NCBI GenBank assembly: GCA_905214925.1
Contig: CAJMOB010000007.1
Location: 62,001 to 126,000, forward strand
From: Scybalomonas sp905214925
GTDB lineage: Bacteria; Bacillota; Clostridia; Lachnospirales; Lachnospiraceae
Reading direction: 5' to 3'
DNA: 64,000 nucleotides
A program made the translations under genes and the position numbers. Of this stretch, positions 52,931 through 61,332 are shown in pieces; position 1 is the first letter of the stretch, and the number at the start of each line of letters is the position of its first letter. The notes below the pieces were generated by a model. The model was not told the origin of the DNA. It saw nothing but the letters and a program-made list of their open reading frames with translations, and ran no database searches.

Positions 52931-55900
52931 ATGGACTTGATGCAAACAATGCTTTATACAGGAGAGATCTGTCAAGAGATGATGGCAAGTTTGAAAGAGG
53001 AAAAAACGCCTATGGTAGTTACTGGGTGTATTGATACACAAAAATGTCATTTGATCCACACCATTGGAACAGACTATCCTTATCGCATTATTGTTACCCA
53101 TAATGAAACAAAGGCAAAAGAAATTTACGAAGACTATCGTTTTTTTGATCGGGAAGTATATTTATATCCTGCGAAAGACGTTTTATTTTATAGTGCGGAT
53201 ATCCATAGCAATAACATTGTAAAACAACGTATGGAAATCTTGAAAAAAATTGCGAAAAAAGAGCCAGCTGTTATCGTTATGACAATTGATGGTCTTATGG
53301 ATCGGTTAACAGGAATCCAGCAATTAAGGGATCATATTATTAAGGTACGAGTTGGCGTTCTTTTTGATATGGAGAAGATGAAAAGGCAGCTCATTGAACT
53401 AGGATATGAACGGGTAGGAATGGTGGATAGCCATGGCCAGTTTGCTGTTCGAGGGGGGATTTTGGATATTTTCCCATTGACAGAAGAGACTCCTTATCGA
53501 ATTGAACTTTGGGGTGAAGAAGTGGATTCTATTCGAAGCTTTGATGCTTCTAGCCAACGGTCTATTGAAAATATGGAACAGATAGAATTCTATCCAGCAA
53601 ATGAATATGTATTGACAAAACAACGGTTAGAAGAAGGATTTCTTCGCATGGAGCAGGAATTTGACAGCATAAAGTTAAAGCTAAAAAAAGAGAAAAAGCA
53701 AGAAGCATATAGTCGTCTTAATAAGATGATAAAGGAAGTAAAAGAAGAGATCGAAGAATTACATTCTGTCATTGGAATCGATAGTTATCTTCCTTTCTTT
53801 TATGAAGAGACCGTTTCTTTTTTGGATTATTTTGAAGAAGGAGAAGCGATCTTTTTCTTAGATGAGCCAGCTAGAATGGTGGAGCGAGCAAGTGCCTATG
53901 AGTTAGAATTTCGGGAGAGCATGATGAGTCGATTAGAAGGAGGATACATTCTTCCTTCTCAGGCAAAAGTGCTCTTTTCCTATGAAGAAGTGCTTGCAAA
54001 AGCGGCCAATCGACCTTGTGTTTTACTGAGTATGCTCATTCAGAGATTTCCATTTTTTTCTCCAAAGAGCAGTTTTCACATGGAAGTGAAGTCAGTGAAT
54101 CCTTATAACAATAGTTTTGAACAATTAATAAAAGATTTAAAAATGTATCGTCAAAAAGGATATCAGGTGCTAATCTTATCCCCTTCTTCAACGAGAGCAA
54201 AGCGATTATCCGAGGATATTCGAGAGAATGAAATTTCTGTGACTTATCAAGAAAAATTAGAAGGGTTTGTATCAAAAGGGGAGATTATTATTACCCAAGG
54301 AAGGTTAAGCCATGGGTTTGAATATCCCCTATTAAAATTTGCTATTATTTCAGAAAGTGATATTTTTACAGCAAAAGATAAGAAAAAAAGAAGTGCTAAG
54401 AAAAAGAACAAATATACAGGTGCCAAGATCAATAGTTTTGCGGATATTGCCATCGGTGATTATGTTGTACATGAAAAGCATGGATTAGGTATTTATAAAG
54501 GCATTGAAAAAATCGAAGTGGATAAGATCACAAAAGATTATATTTGTATTGAATATAAAGGGGGAAGTAAATTATTTATTTTAGCTTCTCAATTAGATCT
54601 GATACAAAAATATGCTTCTTCTTCTGCTCGAAAGCCAAAGCTCAATAAATTAGGGGGAAGCGAATGGGAGAAGACAAAGAGTCGTGTTCGCGGAGAAATT
54701 AAAAATATTGCAAAAGAATTAGTGGAACTCTATGCCATTCGCCAGTCAAAAGAAGGATATGCATTTTCGAAAGACACGGTATGGCAACAAGAATTTGAGG
54801 AGCTGTTTCCATATGAAGAAACACAGGATCAGCTAGATGCCATCGCTGCTACAAAGGCGGATATGGAAAGCAAAAAGATTATGGATCGTCTGATTTGTGG
54901 AGATGTTGGATATGGAAAGACGGAAGTGGCTATTCGTGCAGCGTTTAAAGCAGTTGCTGACGGGAAACAAGTCGTATTTTTAGTGCCGACTACTATTTTA
55001 GCGCAACAGCATTATAATTCCTTTGTAGAGCGTATGAAAAACTTCCCAATTACCATTCACATGATGTCAAGATTTCGGACACCAGCGGAACAACGAAGAA
55101 CGATTGAAGGCTTAAAAAATGGAATGGTGGATATTGTCATTGGTACTCATCGCGTGCTATCAAAAGATATGAATTATCGGGATCTTGGGCTTTTAATTAT
55201 CGATGAAGAGCAACGATTTGGTGTATCCGATAAGGAGAAAATTAAACAGTTAAAAAAGAATGTGGATGTATTAGCTCTTAGTGCCACTCCGATTCCAAGA
55301 ACGCTTCATATGAGTATGATCGGAATCCGTGATATGAGTGTACTAGAAGAACCACCAGTCGATCGAAGAGCTATTCAAACTTATGTATTAGAGTACAACG
55401 AAGAGATGATTAAAGAAGCGATTCGAAGGGAAATGGCAAGGGATGGACAGGTTTATTATGTGTATAATCGAGTGAATAATATTGACGAGATTACAGAACA
55501 TATTGCCAACTTAGTACCAGAGGCAAATGTAGGGTTTGCCCATGGACAAATGAGTGAGCGCCAGTTAGAAAAAATTATGTATCAGTTTATTAACCACGAA
55601 TTAGATGTTCTTGTCTCTACAACGATTATCGAGACAGGTCTTGATATTGCCAATGTGAATACAATGATTATTCATGATGCCAACTATCTTGGACTTTCCC
55701 AGCTTTATCAGTTAAGGGGAAGGGTGGGACGCTCCAATCGTAGTGCTTATGCATTCTTAATGTATCGACGGGATACGATGTTAAGAGAAACGGCAGAAAA
55801 ACGGTTACAAGCCATTCGAGAATTTACGGATCTTGGCTCTGGATTTAAAATCGCTATGAGAGATTTAGAAATTCGTGGAGCAGGAAATCTATTAGGAGCA

Positions 55901-56494
55901 GAGCAATCAGGGCATATGGAAGCCATTGGATATGACCTTTATTGTAAAATGTTAAATGATGCGGTGAAACAATTAAAAGGGGAAAAGGATGAGATTGAAG
56001 AGTTTGAAACGACGATTGATCTTATGATCGATGCGTTTATTCCTGCCACTTATGTAAAAAATGAAATGCAAAAATTAGAGCTTTATAAACGAATTGCAAG
56101 TATTGAAACAGAGGAAGAGTATTCGGATATGTCGGATGAACTTCTCGATCGCTATGGAGAGCCACCAATGGCGGTTATGAACTTGTTAAAAGTTGCGCTA
56201 TTAAAAGCAAAAGCACATCATGCATTTTTAATCCAAATTGAGCAAAAAGGAAATCATATTCTATTTGGAATGAACAAGAATGCAAGAGTAAAAGTAGAAG
56301 AAATTGATCCCCTTTTAAAACGAGAACAATATCGAAATAAAATGAAGTTTCAAATGCCAGATGCCGTTTTTGTCTATACTTGGAAAGGTGGAACAAAGAA
56401 GGAGTTATTATTAGCAGTGGAACAAGTGATTGATGATATCGATAGTCTGATTTTTCGTGAAGAAAATGAACCTTCAAAAGAAGATTATCATTAG
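52931..56494 (+). CDS. mfd: Transcription-repair coupling factor Mfd
   Basis: 1187-aa DNA translocase that removes RNA polymerase stalled at lesions and recruits UvrA. The N-terminal UvrB-like domain (about 1-350) includes GQFAVRGGILDIFP. The RNA-polymerase-interacting domain follows (IGDYVVHEKHGLGIYKGI, about 515). The helicase motifs are Walker A GDVGYGKTEVA (about 656), DEEQRFG (about 757) and SATPIPRTLHMSM. The C-terminal TRCF domain is present. GGAGGG lies 6 nt before the ATG at 52931; an in-frame ATG at 52901 has no such site. Complete. Confidence 0.96.
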   Translation: MDLMQTMLYTGEICQEMMASLKEEKTPMVVTGCIDTQKCHLIHTIGTDYPYRIIVTHNETKAKEIYEDYRFFDREVYLYPAKDVLFYSADIHSNNIVKQRMEILKKIAKKEPAVIVMTIDGLMDRLTGIQQLRDHIIKVRVGVLFDMEKMKRQLIELGYERVGMVDSHGQFAVRGGILDIFPLTEETPYRIELWGEEVDSIRSFDASSQRSIENMEQIEFYPANEYVLTKQRLEEGFLRMEQEFDSIKLKLKKEKKQEAYSRLNKMIKEVKEEIEELHSVIGIDSYLPFFYEETVSFLDYFEEGEAIFFLDEPARMVERASAYELEFRESMMSRLEGGYILPSQAKVLFSYEEVLAKAANRPCVLLSMLIQRFPFFSPKSSFHMEVKSVNPYNNSFEQLIKDLKMYRQKGYQVLILSPSSTRAKRLSEDIRENEISVTYQEKLEGFVSKGEIIITQGRLSHGFEYPLLKFAIISESDIFTAKDKKKRSAKKKNKYTGAKINSFADIAIGDYVVHEKHGLGIYKGIEKIEVDKITKDYICIEYKGGSKLFILASQLDLIQKYASSSARKPKLNKLGGSEWEKTKSRVRGEIKNIAKELVELYAIRQSKEGYAFSKDTVWQQEFEELFPYEETQDQLDAIAATKADMESKKIMDRLICGDVGYGKTEVAIRAAFKAVADGKQVVFLVPTTILAQQHYNSFVERMKNFPITIHMMSRFRTPAEQRRTIEGLKNGMVDIVIGTHRVLSKDMNYRDLGLLIIDEEQRFGVSDKEKIKQLKKNVDVLALSATPIPRTLHMSMIGIRDMSVLEEPPVDRRAIQTYVLEYNEEMIKEAIRREMARDGQVYYVYNRVNNIDEITEHIANLVPEANVGFAHGQMSERQLEKIMYQFINHELDVLVSTTIIETGLDIANVNTMIIHDANYLGLSQLYQLRGRVGRSNRSAYAFLMYRRDTMLRETAEKRLQAIREFTDLGSGFKIAMRDLEIRGAGNLLGAEQSGHMEAIGYDLYCKMLNDAVKQLKGEKDEIEEFETTIDLMIDAFIPATYVKNEMQKLELYKRIASIETEEEYSDMSDELLDRYGEPPMAVMNLLKVALLKAKAHHAFLIQIEQKGNHILFGMNKNARVKVEEIDPLLKREQYRNKMKFQMPDAVFVYTWKGGTKKELLLAVEQVIDDIDSLIFREENEPSKEDYH

Positions 56495-56593
56495 GAAACT
56501 GTAAGATAATACAATCTATACTAGACGAATTAGGAGAGAGTGAGATATAATAGATCTCAGTTATTCTAAAAATAGAAAGGATAAAGAGTAAAA

Positions 56594-57724
56594 ATGAGAA
56601 AATGGATTAGTAAAAAATTAGCAGGAGTGCTTTGCCTGTGCATGGCAGGTGCCTTGCTCGTTGGTTGTGGCAGTGGATCAAAGAGTAATAGCGAAACCGT
56701 ATTATTTAAATATGATGGACAAAATGTTTATTTAGATGAAGCATGGGTTTATGCAAAGACGATTCAGAGCCAATATGAAGCATGGTATGGTTCTTCTGTA
56801 TGGGATTATGAAGTAAATGATGAAAATGGCGAAAAAGCAACAATGGAAGAGGTTACAAAGAAAGATGTAATCAGCCAAATTAAAATGGTAAAAGTGTTAT
56901 CCAAGAAAGCAAAAGAAGCAAAATTAACATTAAGTGACGAAGAACAAGAACAGATTAATACAAATGTGAAATCCTTTATGGAATCTATCAGTGATGCGGA
57001 TTTAAAGCAGACAGGGGTAACAGAAGAGACTTTGAAAAAGATCTATGAAGAAAATGCTCTTGCAACAAAATATCATGAACAAGTGATTTCTGAGGCGAAT
57101 ATTACAGTAGAAGATAGTGAAGCTAGACAGTATAAAACTTATAACTTATTGTTTGAAACATTCAAAACAGATGAGAATGGACAAGAAGTACAATATAGCG
57201 CTAAGAAAAAAGCCAGTCAAAAGAAAAAAGCAGAAGAAGCTTTGGCAAGAATTAAAGCTGGAGAAAATACAGTAAAAGACTTAAAGGCTATGGCAGAAGA
57301 ATATAAGGCTGATAAATCTTCTGAATATACATTTGGTGATGATGGTTCAACGGTACAAGAATATGCAGATGCTGCTATGAAGTTAAAAAAGGGTGAAGTT
57401 AGCGGTATTGTAGAAAGTCAATTTGGTTATCACATTATTAAGATGATCAATCCAAATGATAAAGAAGCAACAAAAGAAAAGAAAGAAGAGTTATTACAAG
57501 AAAAACAAAATCAATATTTCTCAGAACAATATAGCAAAATGACAGAGGATTTAGAAGCAAAATGGGATTTTGATAAAGATGTGGATCAAAAGGCATTTGC
57601 TAAGATTACATTCAAACAGACAGAAGAATCTACAACAGCTTCTGAAGAAACAACAGAAAGTTCTTCTTCTACGACAGCAAGTGAGAATGTTAGCACAGAA
57701 GGAGAGGCTACAACAGCTCAGTAA
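56594..57724 (+). CDS. prsA: PrsA-type foldase lipoprotein (peptidyl-prolyl isomerase)
   Basis: 376-aa extracytoplasmic chaperone/PPIase. The lipobox is LVGC with Cys25 after a basic, hydrophobic signal. A SurA-like N-terminal helical region (about 40-180) is followed by a parvulin rotamase domain (about 190-285), with YNLLFETF at its start and FGYHIIKM at its end. The C-terminal tail is Ser/Thr/Glu-rich and probably unstructured. A TATAAT box lies at 56546-56551. It sits between mfd and spoVT. The symbol is by family and could equally denote another PrsA paralogue. Confidence 0.85.
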   Translation: MRKWISKKLAGVLCLCMAGALLVGCGSGSKSNSETVLFKYDGQNVYLDEAWVYAKTIQSQYEAWYGSSVWDYEVNDENGEKATMEEVTKKDVISQIKMVKVLSKKAKEAKLTLSDEEQEQINTNVKSFMESISDADLKQTGVTEETLKKIYEENALATKYHEQVISEANITVEDSEARQYKTYNLLFETFKTDENGQEVQYSAKKKASQKKKAEEALARIKAGENTVKDLKAMAEEYKADKSSEYTFGDDGSTVQEYADAAMKLKKGEVSGIVESQFGYHIIKMINPNDKEATKEKKEELLQEKQNQYFSEQYSKMTEDLEAKWDFDKDVDQKAFAKITFKQTEESTTASEETTESSSSTTASENVSTEGEATTAQ

Positions 57725-57855
57725 GAAAACAATTTCAAATAGTTTATGAATATTTTCCTTCATTTTACAGATAATACATTTAACGTCAATTTTAGTATAA
57801 ACTAGACTTGAGAATGAATGTATAGTATAGAATGTAAAATGGAGGAAATTTTTAT

Positions 57856-58395
57856 ATGAAAGCAACAGGAATTGTAAGAAGAATTGATGATTTAGGACGT
57901 GTTGTTGTTCCAAAAGAGATCCGAAGAACATTGAGAATCCGAGAAGGAGATCCGCTTGAAATTTTTACCGATAAAGAAGGAGAGATTATCTTAAAAAAAT
58001 ATTCTCCAATGGGTGATCTTTTAAATGTCGTTAAGGAGATTTGTCAAGCGGCATCTAAGACGTGTAAACGTACGGTTGCCATTTGTGATAGAGATACCAT
58101 TATTGCCGCTTATGGGGCATATGCGAAGCAAATCAATGATATGATGATTGGAAATGGCTTAAAGCATTTGATGGAGGAGAGAGGACGATATGATGCTAGA
58201 AATAGAAAAGGACGATATTTTATCGGAGAAAGCCAAGTGGGAGAAGTAGCGCTTGCCTATCCTATTATATCCGCAGGGGATGTGACAGGGTGTGTTCTAT
58301 TTTTAGAAGAAGAGGATAAAAAAACAATTACTGAACAAGAGGCGATGCTTGCAGAAATGATGGTATATTTTCTAAGTGGACAACTGGAAAATTAA
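57856..58395 (+). CDS. spoVT: Stage V sporulation regulator SpoVT
   Basis: 179-aa transcription factor that tunes sigma-G-dependent genes in the forespore. The AbrB-type DNA-binding domain (1-50) has MKATGIVRRIDDLGRVVVPK and EIRRTLRIREGDPLEIF. A GAF-like domain follows (about 55-178). The position between prsA/mfd and hup-yabP matches the Bacillus order mfd-spoVT. GGAGG lies upstream of the ATG. It ends before a strong hairpin. Confidence 0.95.
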   Translation: MKATGIVRRIDDLGRVVVPKEIRRTLRIREGDPLEIFTDKEGEIILKKYSPMGDLLNVVKEICQAASKTCKRTVAICDRDTIIAAYGAYAKQINDMMIGNGLKHLMEERGRYDARNRKGRYFIGESQVGEVALAYPIISAGDVTGCVLFLEEEDKKTITEQEAMLAEMMVYFLSGQLEN

Positions 58396-58417
58396 AGAGA
58401 AAAAATGGAAATAAAGG

Positions 58418-58455
58418 GTGGTCGCCTAGCTAAAAATTATTAGCTGGGCGACCAC
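58418..58455 (+). terminator. Strong 15-bp hairpin after spoVT
   Basis: GTGGTCGCCTAGCTA (58418-58432) / TAGCTGGGCGACCAC (58441-58455), one G-T pair. The downstream sequence is only weakly T-rich (TTATCGTTT), so termination may be partial. The remainder of 58396-58693 holds the hup promoter. Confidence 0.6.
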
Positions 58456-58585
58456 TTATCGTTTCGATATGTCCAAAAAATGGGGGGAGTTTACATAGGA
58501 ACATAGTCGTAGTTTTTGTATACAATATTAAGAAGGGAAAAATGCCTAAAAACCTTTAAAATATAGGGAAAAACCCGAAATATCC

Positions 58586-58614
58586 TTGACAAAAGGAGTA
58601 TATCAGTTTATAAA
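58586..58614 (+). promoter_or_regulatory. Strong sigma-A promoter for hup
   Basis: Perfect TTGACA (58586-58591) and TATAAA (58609-58614) with a 17-nt spacer. The leader is about 75 nt, ending in GAGGAGG before the start codon. Confidence 0.8.
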
Positions 58615-58693
58615 TAGTGGTGTAAGACTTTTCGAGATTATCAGTAGTGATAATGATAATTATATTAATTCATTTAGAGGAGGAGCTAATCCG

Positions 58694-58969
58694 ATGAACA
58701 AAACAGAATTAGTTGCAGCAATTGCAGAAAAAACAGAATTATCCAAAAAAGACGCTGAAAAAGCATTAAAAGCTTTCACAGACGTAGTAGCAGAAGAACT
58801 CGCAAAAGGTGAAAAAATTCAGTTAGTTGGATTTGGAACATTCAAAGTTACTGACAGAAAAGCAAGAGAAGGAAGAAACCCTAGAACAGGAGAAACTATG
58901 ACAATTCCTGCTTCTAAAGCTCCTAAATTTGAAGCTGGTAAAGCTTTAAAAGATGCTATCAACGCATAG
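58694..58969 (+). CDS. hup: HU-type DNA-binding protein
   Basis: 91-aa histone-like protein that bends and compacts DNA. It begins MNKTELVAAIAEKTELSKKD and contains VQLVGFGTFKV-like IQLVGFGTFKVTDRKAREGR and the arm RNPRTGETMTIPASKAPKF. The start at 58694 is fixed by the strong GAGGAGG site and by family length. The frame is open further upstream but that part overlaps the promoter. It has its own promoter and terminator, consistent with high expression. Confidence 0.97.
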   Translation: MNKTELVAAIAEKTELSKKDAEKALKAFTDVVAEELAKGEKIQLVGFGTFKVTDRKAREGRNPRTGETMTIPASKAPKFEAGKALKDAINA

Positions 58970-58986
58970 GAAATGGGTGTATCAGG

Positions 58987-59016
58987 GCTGCCGAAAAAAC
59001 GGCAGCTTCTTTTTTT
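58987..59016 (+). terminator. Intrinsic terminator of hup
   Basis: GCTGCCG (58987-58993) / CGGCAGC (59000-59006) with an A6 loop, followed by TTCTTTTTTT. Confidence 0.93.
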
Positions 59017-59030
59017 ACGCGGAGATAACG

Positions 59031-59113
59031 ACTCATATGAGAGCGGTTATGCTCACATATGGTGATTGTCCGTGAATATGAGAAACTAGTAAAGCATGTT
59101 TCTCACGGTTTTT
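59031..59113 (+). repeat. Dispersed two-hairpin repeat, copy 10
   Basis: The first hairpin is CATATGAGAGC / GCTCACATATG (59034-59061, one mismatch). The linker GTGATTGTCCGTGAATAT follows. The second hairpin is GAGAAAC (59080-59086) / GTTTCTC (59098-59104), followed by ACGGTT. It aligns end to end with copy 3 and copy 11. It lies between hup and rqcP. Confidence 0.8.
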
Positions 59114-59208
59114 GTATAAAATAACTTCGTTTCTCACCCTGTAAAAAGAAGTATGTGAAAGCGATGGATAGCTTGTAAAAAGAAGATAAGTTAGAAAGGA
59201 AAGATTTT

Positions 59209-59448
59209 ATGAGACTTGATAAATATTTAAAGGTATCTCGATTGATTAAACGCCGTACGGTAGCAAATGAGGCTTGCGATGCAGGAAGAGTGCTTGTAAA
59301 TGGAAAACCTGCAAAGGCTTCTGTAGCTGTGAAAGTAGGAGATAAGATTGAAATCCAATTTGGAAATAAAACAGTAGCAGTAGAAGTGTTATCGGTAGAA
59401 GATAATGTGAAAAAAGAATTAGCCAAAGAAATGTATCAATATTTATAA
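59209..59448 (+). CDS. rqcP: S4-domain RNA-binding protein RqcP (YabO)
   Basis: 79-aa S4 RNA-binding protein. It begins MRLDKYLKVSRLIKRRTVAN and continues EACDAGRVLVNGKPAKAS, the S4 core. In Bacillus YabO/RqcP works with RqcH in ribosome quality control, moving tRNA during alanine tailing on stalled large subunits. AGAAAGGAAAG lies upstream of the ATG. The order hup/S4-yabP-yabQ-divIC is the same as in Bacillus (yabO-yabP-yabQ-divIC). Confidence 0.92.
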   Translation: MRLDKYLKVSRLIKRRTVANEACDAGRVLVNGKPAKASVAVKVGDKIEIQFGNKTVAVEVLSVEDNVKKELAKEMYQYL

Positions 59449-59517
59449 CATATTCAAAAATAGTTCCTCATATATTAAGTTATAACGGAAGACCGTGGGA
59501 AAAGGAGGAACGAGAAC

Positions 59518-59802
59518 GTGGAAGAAAGACAGGTTGTAGGTAGTCATAAAATATCTTTTGTTAATCGGAGTAATGGGATCATTACAGGGGTAAAAGACGT
59601 ATTATCTTTTGATGCCAATGAAATTATATTAGATACAGAGATGGGAATGTTAATGATGAAAGGGATGGAGCTTCATGTAACACGTCTTACGGTAGAAAAA
59701 GGGGAAGTAGAGATCGATGGCAGAATCGATAGCCTTATCTATTCAGAAGTTCAAAACGGGAAACGCTCTTCTGAAGGATTTTTATCAAGACTATTTAAGT
59801 AG
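59518..59802 (+). CDS. yabP: Sporulation protein YabP
   Basis: 94-aa protein of the YabP/YqfC family, needed for spore coat or cortex assembly in Bacillus. It contains HKISFVNRSNGIITGVKDVL and ELHVTRLTVEKGEVEIDGRI, typical family strands. The start is a GTG at 59518, 8 nt after AAAGGAGG. It is followed 8 nt later by yabQ, so they form one unit. Confidence 0.92.
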   Translation: MEERQVVGSHKISFVNRSNGIITGVKDVLSFDANEIILDTEMGMLMMKGMELHVTRLTVEKGEVEIDGRIDSLIYSEVQNGKRSSEGFLSRLFK

Positions 59803-59810
59803 GAGGAGCT

Positions 59811-60221
59811 ATGAATCTATCCTTGTTAAAAGAAGCGCATCTTTTTTATCTTAGCATTCTCTATGGAGGAATGATTTTATTCTTCTATGATTGGTTTCGT
59901 ATCGTTAGAAGATTGATTCCCCATCATGATATTATGATTGCAATTGAAGATCTTATTTTTTGGATTATTACAGGATTCTCAATTTTTGCGTTGCTTTATC
60001 AATATAATAATGGCAGTATTCGGGCATACTGTATTCTAGGAATGGGAATGGGAATGATCTTTTATGGAATGGCAGTAAGCCCTTTTTTTGTTAGAATCGC
60101 ATTAAAAATTGGAAATTTCTTTAAAAAGGTCTTGAGAAAGTGTAAAAAAGGCCTCATAATAGTATATAGGAAAATAGTACATAGGAAAAGACGGCAAAAG
60201 TGGAAAGGAAAGAAGGTGTAA
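59811..60221 (+). CDS. yabQ: Sporulation membrane protein YabQ
   Basis: 136-aa membrane protein with about four helices (about 12-30, 45-66, 70-90 and 95-105). YabQ is needed for spore cortex formation in Bacillus. It has FYLSILYGGMILFFYDWFRI and ends in a strongly basic tail (RKIVHRKRRQKWKGKK). AGGAGG overlaps the yabP stop codon. The assignment rests on family features and conserved position between yabP and divIC. Confidence 0.88.
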   Translation: MNLSLLKEAHLFYLSILYGGMILFFYDWFRIVRRLIPHHDIMIAIEDLIFWIITGFSIFALLYQYNNGSIRAYCILGMGMGMIFYGMAVSPFFVRIALKIGNFFKKVLRKCKKGLIIVYRKIVHRKRRQKWKGKKV

Positions 60222-60224
60222 ATT

Positions 60225-60524
60225 ATGGCAAAGAAAAAGAGAAGAAGGAGACAAAATTCTAGTGGTGTGTATTGTATTGTCTTTGTCATTGTCATTTTAT
60301 TTGCAGGTGTTGCATTTAAAAGTACCGAGTTAAATAAGAAAAATGACGAGTATGAACGCCAAATAGCCAAGTTAGAAAAACAGATTAAAGAAGAAGAAAA
60401 GCAAAAAAAAGAATTAGAAAAACAAGAAGACTATATGGAAACGGATGAGTATGTAAGGGAGATGGCTAAGGAAAAATTGAACTTAGTAGATAAAGATGAA
60501 ATTGTTTTTAAAGCAAAAGAATAA
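60225..60524 (+). CDS. divIC: Septum formation initiator family protein DivIC
   Basis: 99-aa cell division protein with a basic cytoplasmic N-terminus (MAKKKRRRRQ), one membrane helix (about 18-36) and a C-terminal coiled coil (EYERQIAKLEKQIKEEEKQ) ending in EYVREMAKEKLNLVDKDEIV, the DivIC/FtsB end motif. It joins the FtsL-FtsQ complex at the septum. The start is 3 nt after the yabQ stop. Confidence 0.92.
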   Translation: MAKKKRRRRQNSSGVYCIVFVIVILFAGVAFKSTELNKKNDEYERQIAKLEKQIKEEEKQKKELEKQEDYMETDEYVREMAKEKLNLVDKDEIVFKAKE

Positions 60525-60540
60525 AAAATTAAAAAAAATG

Positions 60541-60569
60541 TTGACAAAATAAAATCCATCGGGTATACT
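60541..60569 (+). promoter_or_regulatory. Strong sigma-A promoter for tRNA-Met
   Basis: Perfect TTGACA (60541-60546) and TATACT (60564-60569), 17-nt spacer, about 15 nt before the tRNA 5' end. Confidence 0.85.
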
Positions 60570-60584
60570 AATATTCGTTGGTGC

Positions 60585-60658
60585 GGCGGAATAGCTCAGT
60601 TGGCTAGAGCATACGGTTCATACCCGTAGTGTCGAGAGTTCGAATCTCCCTTCCGCTA
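60585..60658 (+). tRNA. tRNA-Met (anticodon CAT)
   Basis: 74-nt cloverleaf. The acceptor stem GGCGGAA pairs with TTCCGCT (60651-60657), closing in a G-T pair. D arm AGCTCAGTTGGCTAGAGC, anticodon stem TACGG/CCGTA with loop TTCATAC, and T loop TTCGAAT. The 3' CCA is not encoded (CTA follows the discriminator A). The anticodon stem lacks the three G-C pairs of initiator tRNA, so it is an elongator Met, or possibly the Ile-CAT species. A tRNA-Met also lies between divIC and spoIIE in Bacillus. Confidence 0.93.
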
Positions 60659-60670
60659 CTACTAAATAAG

Positions 60671-60702
60671 AAAAGCTGTAACGATTTGTTACAGCTTTTT
60701 TT
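60671..60702 (+). terminator. Intrinsic terminator after tRNA-Met
   Basis: AAAAGCTGTAAC (60671-60682) / GTTACAGCTTTT (60688-60699) and a T-tract. Confidence 0.92.
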
Positions 60703-60715
60703 GTTGCACAAAGAT

Positions 60716-60800
60716 AATGAGCCATCTGTGAGCATTGATGCTCACAGATGGCTCATTGTTTTTGTATGTGAGAAGTTCGAAGAGAGAGCTTCTCATCGTT
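60716..60800 (+). repeat. Dispersed two-hairpin repeat, copy 11
   Basis: The first hairpin is a perfect 20-bp stem (60716-60735 / 60738-60757, AATGAGCCATCTGTGAGCAT). The second has arms GAGAAG (60770-60775) and CTTCTC (60789-60794) followed by ATCGTT. It aligns with copies 3 and 10, but the first stem is fully paired here, so this copy may be recent or selected. Confidence 0.8.
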
Positions 60801-60831
60801 TGATAAGAAATTTCTCACAAAGCCAATTATC

Positions 60832-61260
60832 CTAATGTTGTGATATGGTTGTTATTTTGCATTTTTTTAATATACAAAATAACACAATAAATGAAATCGC
60901 CATTAAAATATGGGAAACACCAGCGATACCAGAGATTGCAGAATTCATACTGTTAGAAAGGGGGGATTCTAAAACCTGTAGGATACCACGAATTACCATC
61001 ATAACAACCATAAGAGGAAGAGCGATTTGGTATAGAATTAAGAAAGTACGAACACCTTTTTGCTCCAAAAAGTTGGTATTAATGGAAAACAGTGACAAAA
61101 ATAAAAATAAGAAAGTACCTAAAACAAGAAGGTGCACGTGGACAAAAGCTAATGTGGTTCGTCCAGAAAAGTTAAAGAATTTTGTAAATTCTCGATAGAA
61201 TACACCCCCAACCATTGCTAAAATAAAATAAAGGAAGGCGAAATTAAAAAAACGTTTCAT
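60832..61260 (-). CDS. DUF2871-like membrane protein
   Basis: 142-aa protein with four hydrophobic helices (about 5-22, 36-60, 71-92, 110-135). The segment FVHVHLLVLGTFLFLFLSLF in helix 2 carries conserved His residues, as in DUF2871, a family remotely like heme-copper oxidase subunit I. The function is unknown. AAGGAG lies upstream of the ATG. It is a single gene, under a promoter overlapped by a perfect inverted repeat, so probably repressor-controlled. Confidence 0.75.
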   Translation of the reverse strand: MKRFFNFAFLYFILAMVGGVFYREFTKFFNFSGRTTLAFVHVHLLVLGTFLFLFLSLFSINTNFLEQKGVRTFLILYQIALPLMVVMMVIRGILQVLESPLSNSMNSAISGIAGVSHILMAISFIVLFCILKKCKITTISQH

Positions 61261-61280
61261 AACAACTACTCCTTTTCTTG

Positions 61281-61299
61281 AAATGAACTTGGTTCATTT
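61281..61299. promoter_or_regulatory. Palindromic operator over the DUF2871 promoter
   Basis: AAATGAAC-TTG-GTTCATTT, a perfect 8-bp inverted repeat with 3-nt spacer. It overlaps the minus-strand -10 box and the expected start of transcription. Its size and symmetry fit a TetR- or MarR-type repressor; no regulator gene is adjacent. Confidence 0.65.
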
Positions 61300-61324
61300 T
61301 AGCCAATTCGTTGAATTTTGTCAA
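61296..61324 (-). promoter_or_regulatory. Sigma-A promoter for the DUF2871 gene
   Basis: On the minus strand, TTGACA (61324-61319) and TAAAAT (61301-61296) with a 17-nt spacer. Confidence 0.65.
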
Positions 61325-61332
61325 GAGAAATA

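Noticed and set aside
58586..58693. Upstream in-frame extension of the HU gene
   Set aside because: It would begin inside the -35 box of a strong promoter and make HU 36 residues longer than the family.
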